64,000 nt of DNA from Anastrepha obliqua (taxonomy: Eukaryota > Arthropoda > Insecta > Diptera > Tephritidae): assembly GCF_027943255.1 (NCBI RefSeq), contig NW_026562179.1, positions 7,070,501-7,134,500 of the forward strand. The letters are read 5' to 3'. The position numbers and the translations under genes were made by a program. Within the stretch, counting starts at the first letter, position 1. Every line of letters starts with the position of its first letter. This document shows, piece after piece, positions 10,795-21,498 of this stretch. The notes under the pieces are model-generated. The model ran no database searches. It was not told where the DNA came from and worked only from the letters and a program-made list of their open reading frames with translations.

Positions 10795-12030
10795 ATACAG
10801 TTAGTAACAGAAGTAAGTATACACCGGACACGTTTTCAATTCCAATCGATTCCTTCAAACAACATAAGTTATAACAAAATTGGGTTTTATTTACATGAAT
10901 GAAATACAAAAATCATATTTAATTCAAATAATGGCAAAATTTTAAAAAGGAACAAAATTATAGCTTTTTATATTAAACTTTATAAAAATTCATATCGCAG
11001 AAGTAAATATACAGTTCATCATATTATTAATTTGTGAAATCAAAAGCATAATTAAAATCAAATCCTAGTATTTGGTAGGATGACCATTAGACTTTACAAT
11101 CGCTTTAAGTCGTTATGGCATTGATGTCACCAAGTTTTCAGTTACAGCTGGTGGTATTTTATTCCATTCCTTTTGAAGGACGTATTTCAGTTGTTCCTTA
11201 TTTCTAATCAGATGTTTACGTATTTGCCGCATTAAATGCTCCCATAAATGTTCGATTAGGTTGGTATCCGGGGACTGTGGCGGTGTTTTCAGCTGTTTTC
11301 GCACATTGTACTATATAACAGCCACTCTCGTACAATGTTGGATGTGTGCTTGGGGTCATTATCCTGCTGGAAGATAAACGCTCCTCCAAGGCCTAATTTC
11401 GTAGCGCTTTCTTTTGAAGTATTTTTCAAAATATTTAAATAACCATATCGGTCCATAATATTTTCGATAAATACCAAGTTTCCAACCCTGTTCGCAGCCA
11501 TACATCCCCAAACCATCACAGAGCCCCCTCCATGATTCACAGTGCCGGTCATATGGTTTGGATCGAATTCCACGTTAACTTTTCTCCAAACTTTTTCACG
11601 GCCATCAGATCCACAGATACTGAACTTACACTCATCAGAAAATATGACTTGGTTCCAAAACGTTTGGTCATATTTTTCATGATCTTTTGCGAATGAAATC
11701 CGTTTACTCCGATTGACACCACTCACGAAGGGCTTTTTCCTAGCATTGCGCCCATGATAACAAGCACTATGCACAACCCGGCGAATAGTTCGGTTGCTCA
11801 TTTTTAACTTCAGATTTCAATTTGGGGGCACTTATTTTGGGGTTTGTCCTGATTTTCCGTACGACTAAGCTTTTGCAGTTACTTAGGTATTTCTCTAAGC
11901 TGTCGCGTAGGGCTTCTAATTTAAGTCTGTGTTGACCATATACTCCACCATGGCATCTTTGGGGGGTTGAGTTTATTAAAACTCGTCCTATAATAAATTC
12001 ATTACAAAATACCATATGCAATTATATACT
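10795..12030 (-). pseudogene. Tc1-like transposase (DD34E), frameshifted
   Basis: Minus strand in order: N-terminal DNA-binding part (12021-11767, with a frameshift at about 11790), catalytic core 11801-11289 with VIFSDECKFSI (first D), GGGSVMVWGCMAA, and FQQDNDPKHTS (second D), then 11304-11113 with SPDTNLIEHLWEHL (third acidic residue E). Only two or three frame breaks separate the blocks. A possible 3' TIR lies at about 10795-10840 (ACAGTTAGTAACAGAAGTAA, partly repeated near 10999). The 5' TIR was not identified. Confidence 0.85.
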
Positions 12031-12408
12031 TTTACAATTTACTTGCATCTTTGCTTAAATTCGATCGTTTACGGGCTTCTGTCGGTGATCGAATTAGAGT
12101 GCGATCAAGCGAGTATGTTCAACACTTATTCACATATGTGATAGTACCTGGTCGTGTATCCCTCAAGCGCGTTCAACTCAAACCCCTCACATCAACTTGA
12201 CTAATTTATATTGTGTTGTTGATTTCGTGATCCTTTGCAGTCAGTTGCAAAAGAACGTAGCTGGTATATATGGGGATATCACACGAATTGTCTTAAGGTG
12301 TCTGTATGCACATTGCAAATAAAAATGTAAGGAATTACAAATTCAAATTTTCATTGCCCATTTTTATATTTGCAGAAAATTAATATATATTTTTGCTTTG
12401 TTTGCTAA
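12031..12408. other. Unassigned stretch
   Basis: No ORF similarity, repeat or RNA gene recognised. Confidence 0.35.
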
Positions 12409-12697
12409 GGCGGCCGCAGTAGCCGAACTGGTTGGTGCGTGATTACCATTCGGAAGTGTTCAGGTTCGAAACCACGTGCGTCATAATACAATAAATAAAG
12501 GGTTTTTTAATAGCGGGCAATGGCAAACCTCCGAGTGTATTTCTGACAATTGAAATCTCCTCATAAAAACCATTTGCCGTTCGGAACCGGCTCAAAACTG
12601 TAGGTCGCTCTCTTTCGGGAACAACTTCAAGTCGCACACCACAGATAAGAGGAACAGATCGGCTAAACACCTAACATAAGTGAACGCGCGAATTATA
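12409..12697 (+). mobile_element. tRNA-derived SINE, diverged copy
   Basis: Head GGCGGCCGCAGTAGCCGAAC with A box, B box GGTTCGAAACC at about 12463, then a diverged body (CCTCCGAGTGTATTTCTGAC; GTCGCACACCACAGATAAGA). Clearly older than the copies at 9241 and 30744. Confidence 0.82.
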
Positions 12698-12929
12698 ATT
12701 TAATTAATTCATTTATTTTTTTCTTGCTTGCACCGAGTCTTTTCACTACTCTTTTCGTTGTCAACTACCAACTGCCAAATATATGTATGTATATTCAACA
12801 TGCGACTTTTTTATTTACCAGTCGCTAAGGATTGGCGAAGTAAGAGCAACTTATATTATATTAACTGAATGGCATAATGATTTTAAAAATAGTACTGCTA
12901 TCAATATAACCGGAGCATATCTTCTCGAA

Positions 12930-13007
12930 TGGCCGCCGTAGCCGAATTGGTTCCGTAAATGAAACACCAAATGATAGAAAACGATTTTTCTAATAGCGGC
13001 CTTTGCT
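12930..13007 (+). repeat. SINE head fragment with internal deletion
   Basis: GGCCGCCGTAGCCGAATTGG is followed directly by GAAACACCAAATGATAGAAA, so the B-box region is deleted. It stops at a TTTTTCTAATAGCGG block. Confidence 0.7.
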
Positions 13008-13374
13008 AGCTATAATGATGATAGGCAGAAGAAGTATGGAGTTTGCATTGGAAAATCTAGTTGCTTTCCTTTAATCTCATTGTAACTTATATTGCATTAA
13101 CCACGTACTGAGAATAGAACCTAGATATAACTGTATATATGATTATATGCTACATATTATGTATCTAATTCTATATATTATTACAAATTTGTCACTTTTT
13201 TATCCAAATAAAACGTCTCACAATAATCCCTCTGAGGAATCCCTCTGGGATGTTAAATAAAAGTCACAAACTAATGGCAACACAATTTACAGACAACGTT
13301 ATGTATAGAGAAGTCTCACGGGCTACGACTAGTGTGAATTGTCAAAAATGAAGTCTAACCGCCGATGTGGTGTA

Positions 13375-13424
13375 TGTATTCTTCATTATAAAATGAACAG
13401 ACGTGTTTCTTCTCATACATTTTA
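13375..13424 (+). repeat. 5' LTR of mag-like element (50 bp)
   Basis: Starts TGTATTCTTCATTATAAAAT and ends ACATTTTA, abutting TGGCGACGAG (primer-binding-site position). Equal in length to 24330-24379, with 4 mismatches in 50. Confidence 0.82.
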
Positions 13425-13442
13425 TGGCGACGAGTTAAAAGA
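13425..13442 (+). promoter_or_regulatory. Putative primer-binding site
   Basis: TGGCGACGAG follows the LTR directly; TGG is the expected complement of the tRNA CCA end. The priming tRNA is not assigned. Confidence 0.55.
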
Positions 13443-13656
13443 ACCAACGTGCAAAGAAAAGTTAAATTTGCCTTTATTGAATAAATTGAGATGAATATTA
13501 GTGCACCTAAAAATGAAAATCTAGAATTATCACTACAAGAAGCGAATAATAGTGAAGGTGAAGGAAAATAAGCAAGTCCGCTGTTGATTAGCGAAAAACA
13601 ACAATACAAGTGTCTCGCCCGCAATAATAAATAGTAATAAAAGTGATGAAATCACT

Positions 13657-14059
13657 ATGTCAAATAGTTTTATTGGACTTATAGTACCATTTGTTCCCGG
13701 TGACGATTTCCCTGGATACAAGGACAGAATGGATGAATTTTTTATATGTAACAAAGTTTCCGATGCACTTAAAGCACCTCTATTCATCACCATGTGCGGA
13801 GCCAAAGTTTATGAGCTGTGCACAAAGCTAAAAAATCCTCAATTTCCGAAAAAGAATAAGCGTTCGGAGAGGTACAAGTTTTTTAATGCCATACAAGAAG
13901 AAGGTGAAACAATTTCTGATTATATTGAGAGGTTAAAATTCTTATCGGAAGAATAAGAGTTTGGTGATTTTATTACAACTGAAAATGCTTAAGATGTTGA
14001 TTATTTACAACAAAAGCACCTAAGTGAGGAATTATTAGATCAGCTAATAAGAGGTCTTA
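13657..14059 (+). pseudogene. Gag of mag-like element, N-terminal part
   Basis: 13657-13956 reads as a Ty3 gag capsid region (PFVPGDDFPGYKDRMDEF; ISDYIERLKFLSEE). Stops follow at 13954 and 13990. The coding sense resumes and runs to the target duplication AATAAGAGGTCTTA at 14046-14059, where the RTE inserted. The frame continues at 18379. The protein would form the particle and bind RNA. Confidence 0.82.
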
Positions 14060-14277
14060 TGGTGTTAATGGAGTAGTGAAGCGATTATAAAGCCTCTCCT
14101 ATTCAACAGTCAACCTCTCCTACACGCTGGTACATCCTGTCGATAACAAACGAGGCACTGACGTAGGGCTGACAACCCACTCAGCGGAAACTTATTGTGA
14201 TGAAAGCTACACAAAAGCCTCGGATGACAACCCAAAACAACGTAGACGACCGGATAAATAGAAAAAGGAAAAATTAA

Positions 14278-16231
14278 TTGAAACTCGGCTCTTCGAATAT
14301 AAGGACCATGCTGCAAGCTGGCAAAATGAACGAAATAACGACGGAACTTGCAAAGTGTAGAATGGATATCGTGGCTCTGCAGGAAACAAGGTGGAAGGAC
14401 TCTGGGAAAATCAGTAAAAAAGAATACGACTTGTGGTATAGTGGCACAGAAAACAAAACGGGCAGAAGCGGCACAGGTTTCTGGATCAACGCAAAAATAA
14501 GACGTAAGATACTTGGTTTCGAACCAGTGAACGAAAGACTTTGCAAATTACGCATCAAAGGACATTTCAACAACTTAACGTTAATATCAGTACATGTGCC
14601 AACCGAAGACGCAAGCAAAAATGGGAAAGACCGATTTTACACGAAACTAGAAGAATTATACAACAAAATAGGTAAACATGACACAACGCTGATCTTAGGA
14701 GATTTTAATGCAAAAATAGGTAACGAAAGTTGCAACAGGAAAGTAGCTGGTATGTATTCGCTTCACGAGAGAACGTCCGATAATGGCAGACGCCTCTGCA
14801 ATTTCGAATGCTTCACGACAACATATATCGCGAGCACCGCATTTCCACATAAAAAATACACAAAGGTACCTGGAAGATACTCGGAAGCAGCAAAGCAAAT
14901 CAAATTGAACATGCTCTTCTCAACCTATGAAGAAAAAGCAACATATCTAATGTCCGCAGTCTTAGAGGTCCAAATTACGACAGCGACCATTACTTAGTAA
15001 GGATAATTATCCGACATAAGCTCTCGAACGTCATGAAAGTTAAAGGAGCAAAAAGAATAAAATGGAACACTAATAAACTAGCGAATCTCAAGGTCAAAAC
15101 TTCATTCCAGACAGAAATTGACAAAGAACTAAGGGAACAAAAAACATCCGACAGTATAGAAGAAGAATGGAAATGTATAAAGAACTCAATCACAACCGTA
15201 GCGGATTCTATACTTGGATGCGAAGTTAAAATTAAAAACTCAGAATGGTTTGATAAAGAATGCAAGAGGATGATTGAACTAAAAAATGAAGCGAGGAAGA
15301 AATGGTTGCTGAAGAAAACTCGTGTCGCTGAAGAAATATACATTGAAAAAAGGCGCGCAGCAACGAAAATGTGCCAAAGAAAGAAAAGAGATTCCATGAA
15401 AAAGGAGATAGAATACCTGTGCATAAATTTCAACGACAAGCAAACCTGCGAATTTTATAGCAAAGTTAAGGCAGAAAAGCGCGGATTTTAACCAAGGGCA
15501 AATATATACAAGAACAAAAATGGTGATATACTTACGGAAGAGCAGGAGATAGTAGAAAGGTGGGTCGAGTACTTTAGAGAGCTGCTGAATGCTGGTGAAA
15601 TTGGTGCTTTTACAGATATTAACATACTTCATCCGAAAAACAACACAGTTCTAGACCACCCTGATGAACAACTACCTACATTACAAGAAATACTAGATAC
15701 AGTCAACTATATGAAAAACTTCAAAGCGCCTGGAGAAGACAATTTAACAGCTGAGCTCCTAAAAAACGCAAGTACTACTTTCATTGAAAGAATGCATCAC
15801 CTGACTGCATTGAACTTGGACAATGAAAGGCGATAAATTAAACTGCAAAAACTATCGCGGGATTTCCCTACTCAACACAACGTATAAAATCTTTACAAGA
15901 ATTGTTAACAAAAGACTTATAGGCCACTCGGAAAGAGTACTTCAAGAGTAACAATGTGAATTTCGACCTGGAGGGTTAACAATAGACCAAATTTTTTCTC
16001 TCAAACAGTCCATGGAGAAATGTTTTGAGCATAACATTGGGCTGCACATGCTGTTTGTTGATTTCAAGCAAGCTTTCGATAGCATCAACAGGAGGGCTTT
16101 CCCCACAATATTTCATAAATGCAAAATCCCAGACAAACTAACCAGAATAGTGATGATGACTCTGAAAGAAACTGTATCCAAAGTAATGATACAAGATAAA
16201 AAATCCGACCCCTTCAGAAATAAAACTGGAG
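14278..16231 (+). pseudogene. RTE ORF, 5' part: endonuclease and first half of RT
   Basis: APE-type endonuclease: SSNIRTMLQAGKMNEI at the start, VALQETRWKD (catalytic E, about 14373), LISVHVPTED, and LILGDFNAKIG (about 14695). The frame breaks at about 14900 and again at 14998. The linker spans 15033-15491. RT follows with stops at about 15840-15950: a [14 protein letters not shown] block, FRPGGLTIDQIF, then VDFKQAFDSINR (motif A, about 16060). It stops in the QGD region, where Harbinger inserted at TAA 16232-16234. Expected role: target nicking and cDNA synthesis in the nucleus. Confidence 0.87.
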
Positions 16232-16407
16232 TAAGGGTGCGGCCAGAGTGAACGCTGATGCCGAGCCGAGCCGAGCCGAGCTTATTGACGCTTATTTTCA
16301 TGCGAGAAGAAAATTTGTATATAACACAGTGAATGCGAGAATCAGCGCTGAAATTCTGTTTATTCCATGTGTTTTGCTCTTATGTCATTTAATTTTGTTG
16401 TTCATTT

Positions 16408-16977
16408 GTGTTTATAAAATTGCTGTACACGGTAATGGATTCATCTGATGAAGAGTATTTTGCTTCTTCTAGTGTGATTAATGCAATTATTAACACAAAA
16501 GAGTTTGAAAAACATCCAATTACACTAAAAAGGAATGAATTTGGTGAATTTCATCATTTATTTCGTGGTGTGGTGCACTATGGATTCCTTCCACCTGGCC
16601 AAACTGTTAATAAGGAATATTGCTTAAGCGTTATACGTCGTTTACGTGAAGCAATTCATCTAAAAAGACCAGAATTATGGGCCAACAACTGGTTTTTGCA
16701 TCATGATAATGCACCGTCTCACACTGCACTCGTTCTTCGTGACCATTTCGCCAAAAATTCCACGCATATCGTTCCGCAACCACCGTATTCGCCTGATTTG
16801 ACTCCGTGTGACTTCTGGCTATTCCCAAAACTCAAGAGGCCACTCCGAGGAACGCGTTTCGAGTCGATTGAGGAGGTAAAAGCTGAATCGAAGAAGGTGC
16901 TGATGGCTATACCGGAAATGGACTATTTGGCATGTTTCGGGGATTGGAAAAATCGTTGGCATAAGTGTATTTCATAG
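16408..16977 (+). CDS. Chimeric ORF: Harbinger transposase N-terminus fused to mariner transposase C-terminus
   Basis: 189-codon open frame without stops. From the ATG at 16435, about 44 residues (MDSSDEEYFASSS; LKRNEFGEFHHLFR) resemble the N-terminus of insect Harbinger transposases. From about 16567 the frame changes identity to mariner: GVVHYGFLPPGQTVNKEY, FLHHDNAPSHTA (second catalytic D), PPYSPDLTPCDFWLF (third D). The first catalytic aspartate and the mariner DNA-binding domain are absent, so transposition activity is not expected. Whether it is expressed is unknown. Confidence 0.72.
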   Translation: MFIKLLYTVMDSSDEEYFASSSVINAIINTKEFEKHPITLKRNEFGEFHHLFRGVVHYGFLPPGQTVNKEYCLSVIRRLREAIHLKRPELWANNWFLHHDNAPSHTALVLRDHFAKNSTHIVPQPPYSPDLTPCDFWLFPKLKRPLRGTRFESIEEVKAESKKVLMAIPEMDYLACFGDWKNRWHKCIS

Positions 16978-17073
16978 AGAGGGGATTATTTTGAAGGGGA
17001 TGAAATTGATTTACAAGAATAAATAAAGATTTTTCATTTTACAACCAAATTCACCTTACTTTTTGCCCACAGG
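16567..17073 (+). mobile_element. 3' half of a mariner inside Harbinger
   Basis: Runs from mid-transposase to a right-end TIR: the sequence ending GCCCACAGG at 17073 reads on the other strand CCTGTGGGCAAAAAGTAAGG, similar to the end at 9885, and TA follows. The left half is missing, so an internal deletion or illegitimate join fused it to Harbinger. Confidence 0.75.
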
Positions 17074-17208
17074 TAAAAAAAGAAAATATTAATCCTGGCA
17101 ATCCTAATAAGGATAATGGAAAACTTTTATCAAATTATTGCATTGTGGAAAATTCCAAGTCGATCAGATTTTTAGAAGCCAGTGAAAATTAAGCTCAAAG
17201 ATTCCGTT

Positions 17209-17231
17209 ACATACATACATACATACATACA
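17209..17231 (+). repeat. Microsatellite (ACAT)n
   Basis: About five to six perfect ACAT units in the Harbinger interior. Confidence 0.95.
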
Positions 17232-17491
17232 ACCCGACCTAATAAAAGTGTGTTAAAAACACAACTGCACTCTAAAAAGTAAACATCAACAATCCAAAAA
17301 AGCGAGCAAAACGCTTTGAAACTGTTTTCTCGCACTCATCGGCTTTGCTCTCTGCTTTTGTCGGCGTTCACTGTGTTATACACAAGCTTATTTGTATTGA
17401 TTTGTATGTAACCAGTTTTATCGCACTGACAATCTTTATCGCACTGACAATCTCGGCTCGGCTTTCAGCGTTCACTCTGGCCGCACCCTAA

Positions 17492-18364
17492 GACAAGGGG
17501 ATACGCTCTCATCAACAACCTTCAACCTTATGCTATGCTGTGCCATCGATGAAGTAAGTGACGCAAAAAGGACTGGACATATTTTAAACAGAGCTACCCA
17601 ATTATTCGCATACGCAGATTACATAGCAATTGTCAGCAAAAATATCCACGCCCTAACCGAACCTTCGCTGATATTGAAATTGCTGCTAGTAAAATTGGTC
17701 TTAAAATCAACGAAGATAAGACGAAATATATGATGATGTCCAGACAAAATAAACCAACATCAGGCAAACTGAAAATTGGCGATTTTTAGGCTTCAAACTG
17801 AGTAGAGACAATTCAATGAGCCTCACCATCGATGAGAGAATTCTAGCAACGAACAGATCGTATGCGTCGTTAACGAAACTCTTCAAATCAAAACTACTAA
17901 ACAGACAATGCAAATTGACTCTGTATAAAACCATTATTAGACCAGTATTATGCTATGCAGCTAAATCGTGGACGCTAATTGAAGCAGATAAAACAAAACT
18001 GCAAGCCTTCGAATGAAAAGTACTCAGAAGAATTTTCGGAGCAATCAAATATCAAGGCGAGTGGCGGATAAGATGGAACGACGAGCTAGATCAACTGATA
18101 AAGGGCGAAAATGTTATACGTTTCATCAAAGCGCAGCGGTTAAGATGGCTGGGTCACATCACAAGGGTACGACGGCGCAGAAGAAAATCGTAGAAGCCAG
18201 AGCGTTCAACACTAGAGCAAGAGGAAGGTCGAGAACTAGAGGACGACATCAAGAAACTTAGGATAACGAACTGGGAAAAAGTCGGAAGCGTTCGAGACGT
18301 ATGGAGGTCCCACGCGCAGCAAGCCAAAGCTCACAAGGAGCTGTACAGCCAAAAGATGATGATG
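17492..18364 (+). pseudogene. RTE ORF, 3' part: RT catalytic block to C-terminus
   Basis: Resumes after the Harbinger TAA with GDTLSSTTFNLML. The catalytic block is degraded (AYADYIAIV at about 17610 where YADD is expected; a Y has replaced the second D). Then a frameshift, SWTLIEADKTKLQAFE (about 17970-18015), and the RTE C-terminal signature RLRWLGHITR (about 18140). Several frame breaks. Ends with WRSHAQQAKAHKELYSQKMM and the GAT-rich 3' terminus at 18364. Confidence 0.85.
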
Positions 18365-18378
18365 AATAAGAGGTCTTA

Positions 18379-18800
18379 GAAGTGAACGAGTTCAACAGAA
18401 GTCAATGGATGGCCTAACCTCAAATTTTGACAAAGCATGTGAAATTTCACTGCAGTTAGAGTTAACCAAACAAGGTCAAATCGAAATGCGTTCGAATACA
18501 GTAAATAGTCAAAAAATGAAAGTAACGGCAACAGAGAGAAACATTCGTCACAAAAGAAGTCTAATTGGAAGCATAAAAATCAAAATATACCACAGAAGTC
18601 TAAAATGCCATCTGATGGAATTTCAGTACAAATGTTCAACAAATGTAAACGATGTGGAAAAAAGCACGATGAGAAGAAATGTCCCGCGGTCAAGTGGGAA
18701 TGCTTTAAATGCAAACGTAAAGGTCACACTTCTTCAGTCTATACATCTGAGTCGATCAAAGTCATCAACAACATCCACGGTGCCAATGAAGCTTGCTACG
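18379..18800 (+). pseudogene. Gag of mag-like element, C-terminal part with zinc knuckle
   Basis: Continues the gag frame after the RTE. Frames shift between 18560 and 18605. 18605-18790 carries CKRCGKKHDEKKC followed by CFKCKRKGHTSSV, a CCHC nucleocapsid pair (the second lacks its last C). It runs into TGCTACG (18794-18800), the target duplication of the next insertion. Confidence 0.82.
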
Positions 18801-19556
18801 TTTTTTTTTTTTTTTTTTTTTTTTTTTTGTTGTCGGGACAACTAGCAAGTGCAGCACTCAGACATTAATTGAGTCCATTGTACTACACTTGGACTCCCTT
18901 TTAATTTTCTTTAAATCTACCCGATCTCCGAAGAAATCTGAGTAGATCTTGTGGTGCCAAGGAGCCAAGATGGTCGCTTCTTAACACATCAGTGCCAAAG
19001 ACCTCAAACCTGATTCGGGCGAAGGCGGGGCAGACACACAGGAAGTGGTCCGCCGTCTCATCCTCCTCTTCACAAGCTGGGCAGAGTACACTGTCTGAAA
19101 TGCCCAACCTTTCCATGTGCTTTGCCCACAGAAAGTGGCCCGTCATTAGTCCAACCAGCCGTCTGCACTCCCCTCTGCTTAATGACAGAAGGGTTTGCGA
19201 CAGTTGATCGGACATGACAGGTAACATCAGTTTTGTCCATCTGCAGCCTCTCTCAGCCTGCCAAGCTCGCTTGTGGGTAGTAGTTACCCATTTGCTAACC
19301 GTGGCCGTGATGGCCGCAGAGGGGAGTGGCAAAGCGGGCTCTGGGCCAAAGAAGTTGGCTTCAGAGCCCATCTTAGCTAAGGAGTCAGAGGTCTCGTTAC
19401 CCGCGATACCCACGTGTCCCGGGACCCATGTTAGCATCAGGCTGTTATGTCTGCCGACATAGTTCAGCCTGGATTTACAGGACTTCACTACCCCTGATGT
19501 GGTTTGAGGGCTGTCTAAGGCCATAAGCGCTGCTTGGCTTTCGCTGCAGACACATA
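18801..19556 (-). mobile_element. R1/LOA-type element, strongly 5'-truncated copy with poly(A)
   Basis: Inserted on the minus strand. The plus strand shows a run of about 28 T (18801-18828), i.e. the poly(A) tail. The target duplication TGCTACG(TT) lies at 18794-18802 and 19557-19565, and the host frame continues across it. Same family as the full-length 24473-29684 copy. Confidence 0.9.
18901..19524 (-). pseudogene. RNase H C-terminal half and zinc domain of the truncated copy
   Basis: 207-codon open frame: LTWVPGHVGIAGNETSDSLA (RNase H end), then KWVTTTHKRAW, RRLVGLMTGHFLWAKHMERL, and the CCHC-like domain LCPACEEEDETADHFLCVCP. It has no start of its own. Where the full-length copy has a TAG (29124), this copy reads a sense codon, so the two insertions derive from different source mRNAs. 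Confidence 0.85.
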
Positions 19557-19940
19557 TGCTACGTTACTGTCAATGTCAACAAAACCATGATCGAAGTGGA
19601 AGTGGCTTTTCAGGCCAGAATGTGGATTATTCATTGCTGAAGTGTGTCATCGGAATGTTGTAGTCAGTCTTAAAATGTTAGTCGCCAATATTGAAAAAAG
19701 GTTCAAGCCACTAATGGGCAGACCATGGTTGGATAAATTATTTATTGGTTGTCGTAAGCGGTTTGAATATAATTAGCTTGACCGAACATAATGATATATT
19801 TGTTAATATTAAACGTAGATATCCGAATATAGTCGATGAAAAAATGAATGAGGTTATTAGAAACTTTGAGGTGGATTTAGTTTTAAAAGAAAATAAGACA
19901 CCAGTTTTTTATGCCGCGTATACTGTTTCATTTAAATTGC
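19557..19940 (+). pseudogene. Mag-like pol: degraded protease and linker to RT
   Basis: Resumes at the target duplication. The protease active site is not readable. A frameshifted linker carries GRPWLDKLF (about 19720), then 19745-19945 with SLTEHNDIF, NFEVDLVLKENKTPVF and AYTVSFKL, typical of the stretch before Ty3 RT. It is cut after ATTGC (19936-19940). Confidence 0.75.
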
Positions 19941-20275
19941 CTGTTGAATTAATTCCTTCATTTATTTCTTTTCGTTGAATTCACTCTTTCTTTTATTTCT
20001 CTTAAACTACATTAATAAGCAACACTGTGGGGTTAACGAACTGAAGCAAAAATACAATGATTGAAAAGAGAAGAAACTATAATACTTTATCTTTTGTTCT
20101 GTTCTTTTTATATATGAAACCTATCTATTGAATTTGAAGATATTCGGTTATTTTTCTTTCATTCCGTTTTATAGCGTATACGTGGTATCCTACAGTAGAG
20201 AACTTAATAAAAATTAAATATTTAAAACTACAAAAACAGAGTCTCATTATTTGATGAGGCAACGTGATTCCCTAT
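19941..20275. mobile_element. 335-bp solo-LTR-like insertion
   Basis: Flanked by ATTGC (19936-19940 and 20276-20280); removing it restores the pol frame. It starts CTGTTGAATTAATTCC and ends GATTCCCTAT. A 5-bp duplication and no coding capacity fit a solo LTR, but the TG...CA rule is not clearly met; a MITE is the alternative. Confidence 0.6.
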
Positions 20276-21492
20276 ATTGCGTGAAAAGGTCGGTCAAGAA
20301 CTTGAGCGTTTGTGTAAAGAAGAAATTTTAGAGCCTGTTCAATATAGCCAATGGGCAAGTTCCATTATAATTGTTGCGAAACCGAACAGCGAAATAAGGA
20401 TTTGCCTCGATGGAAAAGCATCGCTAAATAAATGTCTCGAATTTGCTCATTATCCTTTACCTCTGATAGAAGATATATTCGCAGAATTTGCAAACTGAAA
20501 GTATTTTTCTGTTATAGACTTAAAAGGTGCATATACCAACAATATACCAACAATTGAAATTATCCAATGATTCTAAAAAAAATTCTGGTAGTTAATACCC
20601 AAAAAGGGTTGTATGCTTACAAGCGATTAACCTTTGGAGTAAACTGCGCTGTGTCTATATTTCAATCTGTTATGGACTAAAATTTTAAATGGTTTGCAAT
20701 TCGTTAGAGCCTGTCAGGACTATATAATTATTGGAGGCTTAAATCAGCAACAAGCCATTGATAATGTTTACAGAGTCTGCGATCGTCAGTCAAAATTCAG
20801 TGCTAAAATTAATATTGAAAAATGTCGTTTCTTAAAAACATCTGTTGAATATTTGGGTCATTGCTTAACAGATGGTGGGGTCAAACCGAATCCAAATAGA
20901 GTCAAGGCCATTGTAAGTGCCCCAGCACCAACAAATTTGCAACAACTACAGTCGTACTTGGGTCTTATAAATTATTACGGGAAATTCGTTCCAAACATGT
21001 CCGCTGAACTAAATGTCTTGTATCGACTGCTGCAAAAAGAAACTCCTTTTCACTAGAGGGAAGAATGTCAAAGGGTTTTTGAAAAACGTAAACAGTTCAT
21101 TGTTGAAAATAATTTATTGGAAATTTATGACTCTAAGAAACATATTGTTGTATCAACTGACGCAAGTCCTTACGGCGTGGGCGCAGTTCTCTCACATATC
21201 GTAAATAGTATTGAGAAGCCGGTCATGTTTGTTTCATCCGTACTGTCACCGGCAGAGAAAAATTATTCACAAGTTCACCGTAAAGGATAAGCAAATATTT
21301 TTGCTGTACGAAAGTTTCATAAGTTTTTGTTTGGGCAACCATTCACCATTTTTACAGATAACTAAGTAATTAAAGAAATTTTCAGATCAACAAAGTTGAA
21401 TATTGCGGTGGAAGTGGCACGTCTGCAGCGATGATCGGTTGAATTGTCTATGTATCAATATGAAATTAAACATAAGAGTGCTAAGCAAATGT
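20276..21492 (+). pseudogene. Mag-like pol: reverse transcriptase and RNase H
   Basis: RT blocks: EEILEPVQYSQWASSI (about 20320), DLKGAY (about 20518, motif A). The normal YLDD block is replaced by CQDYIIIGG (about 20710), so the catalytic pair is lost. Then VEYLGHCLTDGGVKPNP, a short stop region near 21055, and RNase H with STDASPYGVGAVLSH (about 21160) and SAEKNYSQVHRK. Stops at 20498, 21054, 21288 and 21362. The frame reaches CTCATG (21493-21498), where the palindromic element inserted. Confidence 0.83.
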
Positions 21493-21498
21493 CTCATG

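Larger units (their letters stand above)
16235..17488 (+). mobile_element. PIF/Harbinger element with embedded mariner half
   Basis: Perfect terminal inverted repeat GGGTGCGGCCAGAGTGAACG at both ends (read inward), extending into GCCGAGCCGAG copies and a subterminal ATAACACAGTGAA match. Flanked by TAA (16232-16234 and 17489-17491), the PIF/Harbinger target duplication. Removing it plus one TAA keeps the RTE frame through TGVRQGDTLS, a strong check. Only an N-terminal scrap of its transposase remains. Confidence 0.92.
14060..18364 (+). mobile_element. RTE-type non-LTR retrotransposon, near full length
   Basis: Flanked by the exact 14-bp duplication AATAAGAGGTCTTA (14046-14059 and 18365-18378). 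Without the Harbinger insertion (16235-17488) it is about 3.05 kb, the usual RTE size. It has a short 5' UTR (to about 14277), a single ORF with endonuclease and RT, and a GATGATGATGA-like 3' end. Confidence 0.9.

Noticed and set aside
18801..18828. T run as a terminator or simple repeat
   Set aside because: It is the poly(A) tail of a minus-strand retrotransposon insertion with a target duplication.
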